Source of the DNA: Desmodus rotundus
Lineage: Eukaryota; Chordata; Mammalia; Chiroptera; Phyllostomidae
Reading direction: 5' to 3'
Length of the DNA stretch: 64,000 nucleotides
Assembly (NCBI RefSeq): GCF_022682495.2
Contig: NC_071390.1
Location: 106,874,294 to 106,938,293, forward strand
The position numbers were made by a program, and so were the translations under genes. The notes under the pieces are model-generated. The model ran no database searches and had not been told where the DNA came from. It saw only the letters and a program-made list of their open reading frames with translations. Below are positions 47,701-57,795 of this stretch, piece after piece (position 1 is the first letter of the stretch; each line of letters opens with the position of its first letter).

Positions 47701-50369
47701 TGCAACTTCCTATTGTTTTATATCCTGAGAAACTACAAGTAAAATTAAATTTAAAAGCTTATATAAAAGATGGCCTATACTGGTGTCCAAGAATTTTGCT
47801 AAACTAGTCCACAAAGTAAGCAATATCCATAGATGTGGTTTTCAGCAACACTTCAAGGTGCCATTGTTATAATACCCTTTACTGGTTACAAAACACATAA
47901 AAACTAGATGATTGTTCTTTGACAAGCCTTCTTGCATTATTGGTCTCTCACAATCACAGGAAATGCCCCTGTGGAAACCTGAGCCTCCTCACAGCTTCGC
48001 AATTCAATTCAGCTTCATAAATGCCAGGAGAAAAGAATTGGCATTTCAACCTGTCCTGAAGCTCTTTCAGAGAGAGGAAAAGGGAGCGCTTGGCCCCCAC
48101 CATGGACACAGACGCCCGTGGTTAAACTCTTTCTCAGTCTTTCCCCGTGATGCATTTTTACCACTCATAAAACCCATAACTGCCTGGCTGCACCTTATCG
48201 ATTATCTCAATGTTATCATAGACTTAATGTGTCTAATATAAAACCGAATAATTCTTTTTGTTATTACCATTATGACTTAGAAAAAAGTACTTTGCCACTA
48301 ATTTATAGTTGGCTAAAAGTTTGTAAACCTGGGGCCAGAGTCTCTATTCCATAAGATCAGATGAGAGATTTCAGAAGAAAAGACTGAAGAAAAGGTGGTA
48401 TGTTGACCTGCCTGATTCATCCACACGTAAAATACATTCACATCCTGGTCCTTCCTAAGAGCAAATATTAATAAGGTGTTAGGAGGAAGGAACAAAGTGC
48501 TCTATGAAGAGTAGGAGAGAAAGATCAAAGATGCGTTTTGACCACTGGCCATCTATAATAAAATACTGCTCAGAGTTCAGGCAGAAGGAAGCACTGCAGA
48601 ACAAACACTGCTCTTGTCTGTTGCTCAGCAGCCACCAGCTGGCTCCCCATTCTCTATCTTTGAGGCCTCTGCCACCGAGAGGCATCCAATTACCAATTTA
48701 CCTTCTGCCCTTAGACCTGGCCTCCTGAAAAGAGCTTTTGTTGTCTTTGCCTGGGCTGGTGCAGTAGCTAATTGAGATGAAAGGCATGGGGAGCTACTTT
48801 TAGGACCAAAGCCATTATGTTAAGTCTATCTTACCAACTGGTCAAAAAGGAATGTTCTTGACTGATTTTCTTCCCTAAATATACATATATACTGTCTGGG
48901 ACCCCATCAGGAGTGATTATTTTGGAAAGCAGCTAGTTCTGCCGGCTAGGGCACCTCACAGAGATTTGTCATTATTCTTTCTTAGCTTCAGTAGCTGAAA
49001 GTTAAAAAGCTCCTTGAAAACAGCTGTTTGTGCATTGTGTGTGACTTTAATAAGGAACCAACAGGCGTGAGTTGCAGGGTGGTGATGGCTAAAACTTTGT
49101 TGTTCTTTTTCAATTAAAGGAAATATCCACCATGAGGTCATTAACAGGAAAAGGACTTCAAGTGCACAGTATAGAAGCATTAAAATGAAAAGCATTTTTA
49201 ACAAAGAATAAAAAGATTAGGAGCCTAGCATTCAAAGGCATGTTTGTGGGCATGTCTGCCTGAAGTCTGAATGCAAGAATGAGAAAAAACGTCACAACTG
49301 GCCGGCATGGGGCCAGGCTGTGGAGGACCAGGAGCTGGAACAGAGGTCTTGGCTTTGATAGGAAATGTGAAGTCACAGCTTCTTGTTGCCTCTGTGCGGG
49401 TGTTGGGAGAGATGAGGAATAGGTGCTGTGTGAGGGAGATTAGACATTGGGGGGGAGCCAAGAGTCAAGGAGATTCATTGGAGGCCACTGGCTTGTGTTT
49501 AACGGTATTGATCAGTGCCGGTCTGTGTCTTCAAGTAGAAAGCGAGGGATGCATTTCACCAACACTGAGAAGGAAGGATCTGTGGTGTGGAGACCTGTTT
49601 TACTATTGCGCTTTCAATAACTTTCTTATATTTTATCTGAAAATGAAACACAAAGTAATTTTAGTGGTCATTTTTATCCCTGTTTCTGACTGGTCCCAAC
49701 CACATCATCTTTATCTCATGTTATTACGCTTTTGCACGTGGATGGGGAATAGTGAAGGAGGCTCTACTCATCACCCTGTACCTTTCCCCTTTTTTCCTTT
49801 TAGTAACGGACCTGCCTCCCACTTCACTGCCATGCCACAGGTAGGGGCTCGTGAATACTTTTCCAATAGAGTGATTGAAGACCTGCACACAGTTTCCTCT
49901 GACCTTTACTTCCTCCTTTTCTTCTTAGGTACTGGGGCCAAGTCTTGGTGCTGGGCCCAGGTTCCACTCTGCAGACCAGAAAAACATCCTGGAGGAGGTG
50001 GGTTGAGAAGAACCCTAGGTGCATGTAGTCCTTGGATGACCTCAAAGAACAGAGCTGCTCACAACCCCTGGGCCCCCGCCTGCCTCTGGACTGTTCCATA
50101 TGAGCCATGTGCAAACACAGTGGTCACTTATGTAAGGTCCCTTTGACATGAGATTCTAAGTCAGAGAACTTACTGCATTTGACCTGAATAAATAGCATAC
50201 AAAGTTCTATTACTGAGGCTGTGACCCCTGGGAATTCTTCCAGATTTAAATGTCTACCACTCTGTCTTCTACTTTAATATATTTGGGAGAAGGGGTTATA
50301 AGTTTCTAGGTGTTAAATCTTTTGCCATAGATTTCAAAAGATGAAGATACATTTTAAAACTAATCATGG
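46836..50369. other. Non-coding sequence including the longest open frame of the window
   Basis: No protein family is recognised. A plus-strand frame of 279 codons spans 49307-50146 and contains two polypyrimidine-AG signals and two GT donor-like sites (see findings). I do not call it a gene. The region also contains a TAA microsatellite at 47669-47699 and a degraded LINE-like patch near 47280-47420. Confidence 0.4.
47669..47699. repeat. TAA trinucleotide microsatellite
   Basis: About ten uninterrupted TAA/ATA units, probably polymorphic. Confidence 0.95.
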
Positions 50370-50779
50370 TTCATTTTATGTGTCATCTTCACTGGCTGTG
50401 GGGTGCCCAGACTGAGCATTATTTGGGGTGTGTCTGTGAGGGTGCTTCTGGGTGAGATGAGCATCTGAACCAGTGTGCTCAGTAAAGTAGATGGCTCTCC
50501 TCGCGGTGCGTGCCCATCATCCAATCTGTTGAGGGTCTGAAGAGAACAAAAAGTAGAGGGAGGAATAATTTGCCCCTTTTTTCCTGTCTTCCTGCTTGAA
50601 CTGAGAGTCTCATCTCATTTTCTCCTGCCCTTGGACTGGGACTTACACTATCAGCTGTCCTGGTTCTTAGGACTTCAGAGTTGGACTGAATTATACCACT
50701 GACTTTCTTGTGGATCCAGATCACAGACAGATCATGGGACTTCTAAACCTCTGTGTGACAGCCAATCCTTCATGGTAAG
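50370..50779 (+). mobile_element. Ancient interspersed repeat, family unassigned (LTR-like)
   Basis: The words 'tttatgtgtcatcttcactg', 'ggggtgtgtctgtgagggtg', 'catcatccaatctgttgagg', 'ttctcctgcccttggactgg' and 'ggactgaattataccactga' recur, in this order, in a common mammalian repeat that I recall but cannot name with confidence. It ends in a CT-rich tract. No coding sequence. Confidence 0.55.
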
Positions 50780-50824
50780 TCTCTCTCTCTTTCTTTCTGT
50801 CTCTCCACACACACGCACACACAA
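50780..50824. repeat. CT/CA simple repeat
   Basis: CT units pass directly into CA units between the preceding repeat and the MITE. Confidence 0.85.
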
Positions 50825-50827
50825 ATA

Positions 50828-50960
50828 TGCAAGGCTGGACAAAAGTAAGTTTACAGTTGTTAGTATGCAAAACACAGAGCTTATTCTTGTATTACTATTT
50901 AATAATTATTGTATTATTTTTCACACAAACAACTGTAAACCTACTTTTGCTCACCCTGTA
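50828..50960. mobile_element. Mariner-type MITE, copy 2
   Basis: It has the same inverted ends and core as the element at 17446: 'aaaagtaagtttacagttgt' on the left, 'aacaactgtaaacctacttt' on the right and 'ttaataattattgtatt' in the middle. The right end reads 'tgctcaccctgta', the expected mariner terminus with its TA. Length is about 133 bp. The two copies differ at scattered positions, so they are independent insertions. Confidence 0.9.
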
Positions 50961-51028
50961 TATACACACACCTATGTGTGTGTGTATATCCACATAGCTA
51001 TCTCTGTCTGTACCTGTATCTATATCTA

Positions 51029-51301
51029 CAACTGGCCCTTGAACAACACAAGTTTAAACTGCATAGGCCCAGTATATGCAGATTTTTAAAAATAAATATA
51101 CACTAGACCCTCCATATCCCCTCGTTTCACATCCTTGGCTTCAACCATCCTCAGATGGAAAACCATATGCAGGGTCTTAGAACAAAATCCTGTGGATACC
51201 AAGGGACAACTGGGGAGTCAAAAGTTATGTGTAGATGTTCATCTGTAAAGGGGTAGTTGAGGTTAGCACCCCTGACTCCACGATTGTTTAAAGATCAACT
51301 G
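51029..51301 (+). mobile_element. Tigger2/MER28-type DNA transposon (internally deleted)
   Basis: The left end 'caactggcccttgaacaaca' and the right end 'attgtttaaagatcaactg' are inverted copies. 'cactagaccctccatatccc' and 'ccatatgcagggtcttagaa' fill the centre. Length is about 273 bp, which fits a non-autonomous Tigger2 derivative. The left TA target is visible at 51027-51028. The right end runs straight into a TG tract. Confidence 0.75.
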
Positions 51302-51471
51302 TGTGTATGTGTATATATGTGTATACATATATATGTGTGTATGCATGTGTATATATACATGTATACATATATACACGTATATGTGTGCGAGTACACACAT
51401 GCACACATACATGTATATGTGTGTATACATATGTGTATGTGTGTGCGCACATATATACACATCTATACAGA
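51299..51471. repeat. TG/TA/CA alternating purine-pyrimidine tract
   Basis: About 170 bp of nearly strict purine-pyrimidine alternation, rich in palindromes such as 'gtatacatatatatgtgtgt' and 'atatacatgtatacatatat'. Candidate Z-DNA or cruciform site. Cys/Tyr/Ile/His-rich frames on both strands are artefacts. Confidence 0.9.
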
Positions 51472-54054
51472 ACAAATAGGTTGCTATTTCTCTTAGCTGT
51501 AGGTAAATAGACTGAAAGATAGATAGATAATATAATCTCCTACTGGCTCTGTCTCTCTTGGAGAACATGAATACTCTGAGTATATTTAAAGAACAAAAGA
51601 AATAGGCATTTTTACAAATGAATCATTTGAATAATTTTGCCTCACAAAAATTCTTGACTCATTAGAAAAAAAGATAATGGTACTTTTGTCGACGTCTTTT
51701 TCTGTTTGTTCTACTTTCCGAGAAATCACAGACACTAAAGAACAATTAGTTTTATTATTTAAATGAGAGAATAGGAATCTTCCAGTACATTTTCCTAGTA
51801 GAAAGAGAAAAATAGTATTGAATTGACAGGGAAGAAATAAAACCAGTGGTGGAAAAAAAAAGACAAACTCTGAATGTCTACAGTGCATGGCCAAATGGTT
51901 CCATGGAGGCGGGTTGGAGATGTAGAGACATGCTTAGCCCCATGGGAAGGTGGCTTACTCGACACCTGTCTGGGATACTCTTCTCAAAAGAGGCAGCAGG
52001 GCATTGTCCAGAAGCTAGCAACTAGAATCAGCAATCTACTTTACTCCAGCATTTTCAGTGTGCTTATAATCTGTCAGGGACCTACCTTCTAGAACCTTTG
52101 GATTTGAACTCATTTGGTAAATTATTTCTGATTTTGACTTTTAAGGTTATGTCTAGAATTGATCTGCTTTTCATTATATTTAAAATCATTGTCCCAAATC
52201 ACCTGTGCCTCCCACCTCTCTGTCAGTAAATGTTAGGCTTTTGGAGTTTAACCCTCTTGTCCTCACTGGGAGAAATCTATTTCCACTGGATTTCTTATTA
52301 TTCCTCATTATTTACTATAATGCAGCTACTTTCAGACACAAAGGACAGTCATTCTTCCAAGCCACTTTGAATTTTTTTTAAGGAAGATGTTATGATAAGC
52401 ACACAACATCTAATAAGCACGTAGGGCACCTGATGTGTTTCCCATTTCCACCAATCTCATCATTCTACCAGGAGGAGAAACCAGGTCTGTGTGATGTGAT
52501 TTGCTCCCTCAGTACCCACCCACGCCAGGGCTGCCTCCACGGCAATTTTCCTGCTTCTTAGCTAGATTTTGGTCAAGGGCTGGGGACACAGTTTGAAGCT
52601 GGGCCCAAAATAGAAGGGATTCACTTTAAACCATCTCCAGCTCCACTGTGTCTGCAGGAGTGAACCCGCAATAACATTTCCGAGAGCTTGTTTTAGAATT
52701 TTCTTTTTGAGTTATCCTCTCTTATCTCAAGAGCAGACATTATTTTCCTCTAACAAAGTTAGTAGGTGGTTCTCATCCCCAGTTTCTATTTGCATCTCGA
52801 GTTGATATAATTACTGCTCTATTTCTGTTAATGATCTTTGCATGACCCACTTTGACTGCATGTGGAACTCTGGAAATCCTGCACTCATTCATCTGTATTA
52901 ACCCACTTACGAGCCATGTAATTGTGAGGTTATCCCATTTCTATGATGAAGGAAGTACTAATTGTTAAGGACTGGATGAGAGAATGCATATAAAAATACC
53001 TCTCCCATAGTTCACCCTCATAACTACTAGTTCCACCTTCATTACGATGGCTTATGTTTTCCATTGATAGCTTTGGTGAGAGAACCAGTGAGACAGCGTA
53101 ACCAAGAAAGCTGAGCTTTGTTGTTGGAGATCTAGTTCTACCTGATCTCCATCACCAGCGTTATCTTGTGTGAAACTCCTTTGTAGAAACAATTTATGCA
53201 GAACCTTGTATTGCCTGGCTTTCAACCAATGTAGCTATAACTTGCAGTTCCTGACATGTCCCTCTAAGTTATCTAATTGTGTTTCCCTTTCTGGGATATA
53301 TTTGGATCTACAGATCTTTAATGTGTTGCATAAGTCATCATTCTCTATAAATTTCTGTCAGTGTGGCTGAAAACCAGATTCTGAATCGCAGAAAATTTAC
53401 CACGCAATCAATGCCAAGTCTGAGGAGGACTCTTTCACTGACAGGCTTACCTTTCTTGGTTATCTCTGACAGCGCTGGTGTGCCCTCCACTTCACACTTC
53501 TGCATCTACCACTTTACCATTTATTAAACCAGTGCTTGAGTTCTATGAAGATTTGAGGTGTTGCTGCCTGGTAGATAAGAACATCACATCCTGTCTCACA
53601 GACTACATTGGAAGATGAAGCAAAAAAAAATGCAGACACAGACAATACCAGTAGCTACATACAGGAGAGCTTAACATGGGAAAGGACTGATTGTTATACT
53701 GAATGCAAAAACATCTGTGCACCAGTCTTATTTTATAAGTGAAATGAATAGTTATGGTGGGAATGGACAAGGAGAGCTTTCTAAACTACCCAGAAACTGA
53801 ATCGACCCAGTAAGGATGCAGGCTTTCCATGGGTGGCTGCTTAGGCTGCACACTGCACAATTCAGCAGGTGCCTTTGGCAGGAAGAGGAATAAAAAATAA
53901 TACAGTATTCAGTCATTGAGAAAACATAAGAAACATAGGTTAAGTAATTGATGGACAAGTGGGAAAAAAGGGAAAAATACATGCCATGGTGGATTTTGTG
54001 AAATGTTTTGTTGGATAAGATATTCCTATTATGCAAGCTTTTTGCCCATTACAA
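51472..54054. other. Unique non-coding sequence
   Basis: No gene is recognised. A weak antisense MIR-like patch may occur at 52420-52560. Nothing else is nameable. Confidence 0.4.
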
Positions 54055-54185
54055 GGATCTTTCTGAGTCTTAGAAGAGCTACATCTCAGAGCTGGAGAAG
54101 TTCTCAGAGATTAACTGAACTCTTTCATCTTAACTGGTGAGGAAACTGAGGCCTCAGGTCACACAGCTAGTAAACAACAGGGACT
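54055..54185 (-). mobile_element. MIR-class SINE fragment, reverse orientation
   Basis: 'aactggtgaggaaactgagg' followed by 'cctcaggtcacacagctagt' and 'aaacaacagggactgggg' is the antisense MIR core. Confidence 0.75.
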
Positions 54186-56404
54186 GGGGAACTAATAAGA
54201 ATGATGAAAAACCTGTAATGGGCAGAAAGGGCCCTGACACTGAACAAGAGCCCTACCTAGCACTAACCAGCCCTGTACACTCAAGAAGACAATGCCCACT
54301 CCGGGCCTACTGTAAATGAGGGAGTTGAACCAAATGGTTGCAAAATTTTGCTCATTCTTCTCTAAGCAGGAGAGACAAACTCAAAAATTCAATCTTATAC
54401 AGGTGGTGAAATGATGAAGAAAACATTTAAATCAAATCAAAATGAGCTTTCTCTTAATAATTCAATCAGATTCTCCCAATAAGGTTATTATTTTTAACAT
54501 GAATTATTCCTTCACTTTCTTATTAAAAATGTCTCTGGAAGAGAAGAGATATTCTTATTCTGAGCTATTCTGAGCATAGCACTTATCTGTGAGACCATAT
54601 AAATAAAGGGAATATGACACCATTTGTGTATTTGTCTTCTAAATAAATTGAAACTCATTGTGTGTGATTTTCTTTGTGACTGAGCTATGTTTATTTTTCC
54701 TCAGTGTTTATATTAGACACTTTGAATGCCTATACGATGATATGTCCTATAAATAGTGTTTATTGCAAAAAAACCATTTCCTCAAGCATAAAACTTCTGG
54801 ACACTGTACTTACACAGGCTACATAGACACTGTATATAGATTGATCAGTGCTAAAACATCTTTTCTGTCAAATATCATGTCTTGGGATGATACTATACAG
54901 CAAATGATCATGCTATAGTGCCACAGGGAAATAGATAAAAAGAAAGGGATGCTGCCCTATGACCCATAAATAGCAATTTGTCATACTTCCATTGACTTTG
55001 AAGCTCGGTCCTCCAGAGGCATTTTCCCTCTTTTCAGTATTATTTGTTTTAATCGTCCAAGACTGAAAGAGCCATATCAAATGAGCAGTGTTTTTTGTGT
55101 TATAAAAACATGATGGGAAATCTGACCACGTCCTCCCTTTAAAAAATTCTTCCATGTATAAAACTCCTCAGGGAAGATGTACTGTCATTCAAAGCCACCT
55201 TCTGAGTGATGTCCCTTGAATGCTTGTTTCCACACCAAACACTGAAGTGGAGCAGACACGTGGACTGCCCAGTGCTGCCTGTCCTCTCCCCACCTGCTCT
55301 CCATCTCAGTAAAGAGACAGGCATGTGTGTCTACTGGAGTTTGAATAAACCTTTTCCCACATGGGAATGATAACCTTCAATGTCCACAAGTGCTCATCTG
55401 GGGCATGGGGTGCCAGGCACCCTGATCTCTGGGAGCAGTTCTCTTAGAGCCCAGTCTTTGTATTGGGGCCATGCACACCCATTTTTTACAACAACCCAAA
55501 GGGGCCAAGAACTCAAAAGAAATCCTCAACTTGAGCAAAATGCATTCTAACTCCAGTTTTTATAACTTTTGTAGTCTGGATGGGTTGTCAGTTGAATAGT
55601 GTTGAATGTCAGGACACTGACATCTTAGTCTGGGGGGAGGGCAAGTTCTGGGAGCTACACAGCATTTTCTTTGGAATGTTCCAGAAATCTCAATAGAATA
55701 TGCAGATACTTAGTGCTGCTGATAACTAAACAGATCCAAAATACAGTGACATGCTTATATCTTACTTGTGTAAAAAAATTAAAGTTTGGAAAGTGGTTAT
55801 AATGAAATAAGGAATAATGGGGGGAAATATGCTAAGATATCGAGTTGAAGTCATCAATTTGAGAGATGGCTTTAGAGTGATTTTATGACCTGCTGGTTGC
55901 AGGTGCCATTTATTTTGATTTTTATTTTTTGATGTACCTTATAAGAACCATTTTCTTAAAGGCCAATTCATAGTGAGTGAAACACTGACAAGAGAAATAA
56001 AGTTTTTCTTGAACCAAGTTAAAATAGGAATTTCTTTTTAAAGGAGAAAAAGATGAATTTTCTGCATATGGGCTTTGTTTGCCTTTGTCCTATCTGCCCT
56101 CTTGTTGCTATGGTTGTACTGGGGTCACTTGCCATATGATATGGTAAGTAAAGGGCACACCTGCCAATGGGATCACGAGTCATAGACAGCAGAAAAGCAA
56201 GGAGAAATGTCCAGAGGAAGGCTGGGAAAGCAGGAGTGTTCCCAGAAGGCTGAGGCCAGGTGGATGTTTGGCCACCTGTGGTTTTTCCTCAGGAGGGTGA
56301 CATTTCTTTGCATCCACTCTGTGGAAAAACTGTATTACTCAGAGAGGGAAGACATAGATTACCAGGCAGCACACCTCTCAGGAAACCACAACCCAGTTCC
56401 AGCC
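54186..56404. other. Unique non-coding sequence
   Basis: No gene or confident repeat. About 55790-56000 is repeat-free and AT-rich and could be tested for conservation. Confidence 0.4.
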
Positions 56405-56655
56405 AAAAATGTATTATACTTTCTTTTTTTATTTTTCAATTACAGTTGACATACAATATTACATTAGTTTCAGGAATATACCCCAGTGATCACACATTAC
56501 ATAACTTACTAAGTGATCATCTCAATAAATCTTGCACCTTCATGACTCCATACATAGTTATGAGAATATTATTGACTGTATTCCCTATGCTGTACTTTAC
56601 ATCCCATGATTGTTCCATAACTACCAATTTGTACTTCTTAATAGAGCTTTCCCCT
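56405..56655 (-). mobile_element. L1 3' UTR fragment, reverse orientation
   Basis: T-rich start, then 'caattacagttgacatacaa', 'attacattagtttcaggaat', 'gaatattattgactgtattc', 'cctatgctgtactttacatc' and 'taactaccaatttgtacttc'. This is the antisense of a laurasiatherian L1 3' UTR. The element is 5'-truncated, with the tail at the left (poly-T on the plus strand). Confidence 0.85.
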
Positions 56656-57477
56656 TCTGGCAGCTTTCTGTGTTACTTCACTTCTTCTGGTGAAAAACAA
56701 GAGGTAGACTGTTGTGGGACATGGTGCAGGGAGATGTGGAGAAATCTAGGTGCAAGCCTACTACTGCTCTGGGCTGACTGGGGTGAGCTTATTGAATTCT
56801 GTGCCTTAGTTTCCTCAGGTTCAAGTTGAGATTGGAGATGTGATGGATCAGTAAGGTCCTCCCCAGTTCTGAAATTCTCACTCAGTATTCTCCAAGGAAC
56901 CATGGATAGAGTCTCAAAAAATTTAAAAGTGGCTGTCTCAGAGGAATTTACAAAACCAGCCCCAGATCCTCCCTTGCATGAGCTGAGCTCCACCCATGGT
57001 CCAGGCCAAGGAGGACTGCAGCATGGAGCATTAGCACGACAGCAGCTAATAACGCGTCTAGCCCAGGTGATGTGGTCACTTCTGCACATCCCTTAAAAAT
57101 GTTATGTGCTAAAGACATTCAACATTTAAAAAATTCTATGAACTTTACTGTTTCTAAAAATATCATAGCAGCTTTGCTGCTAAATAAAACTTCCCTTCCA
57201 ATGATGAGTCAGATGCATTTTGCATCAATGGCTCCACATACTTGAGAAACTGAGTTGTTTTTCAAACGAACTTACTTGTAGTGAAGACATTTTTCCATGT
57301 AGAGCTCCACTAGAGCTCATTTCTAAGAAACTTCCAATTTTCCTGGAGTAAGACGAAGGCTTCAAAGTCCAAGAAGGAGCATATCTTGCTCCAGGGTGAC
57401 TTCTGAATCTTTGTCAGAACTGGATTTTGGCCTTTGAAATCAAACTTCACTCTCAAGTATACTTCTTTCTTTTTTCT
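56656..57477. other. Non-coding sequence with a weak MIR tail
   Basis: 'tgtgccttagtttcctcagg' at about 56800 suggests a degraded sense MIR. The remainder holds nothing that I can name. Confidence 0.4.
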
Positions 57478-57494
57478 CTCTCTACCCAGTTCTT

Positions 57495-57778
57495 TTTTTG
57501 TTTGATTGTTCTTTGTTTGTTTGTTCTCAACCGTCACCCAAGAACATACTTTTTATAGATTTTAAAGAGAGAGGAAGGAGGTCAGGTGGGGGGGCTGTTG
57601 AGAGAGAGAAAGAGAGAAGCATCAATTCAAGAGAGAACCATCTATCGTTGTCTCCTGAAGACTCCCCTGAGCGGGATCGAACCGACAACCCAGGCATGTG
57701 CCATGACAGGTAATCAAACCAGCAACCCTCTGGTGTATGGGACAACACTCTGAGCCACTGAGCCACCCAGCCAGGGCT
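57495..57778 (-). mobile_element. Ves-type tRNA-derived SINE with long tail and 17-bp target duplication
   Basis: On the minus strand the element starts 'agccctggctgggtggctca' and carries 'ggttgctggtttgattacct' and 'ggttgtcggttcgatcccg'. It ends in a CT-rich tract, then 'agtatgttcttgggtgacgg' and an A/C-rich tail. Flanks ctctctacccagttctt (57478-57494) and ctatctacccagttctt (57779-57795) match at 16 of 17 positions. This is a well-bounded L1-mediated insertion. Confidence 0.95.
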
Positions 57779-57795
57779 CTATCTACCCAGTTCTT

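Noticed and set aside
51257..51568. Tyr/Cys/Ile/His-rich frames on both strands
   Set aside because: Translation of the alternating TG/TA tract; not a protein.
56260..56829. 189-codon plus-strand open frame
   Set aside because: Its middle runs antisense through an L1 3' UTR (56405-56655), so it cannot be an ancestral gene.
57286..57301. Repeated phrase 'tgaagacatttttcca' also at about 61087
   Set aside because: Only about 16 bases are shared and the flanks do not align, so it is likely coincidence.
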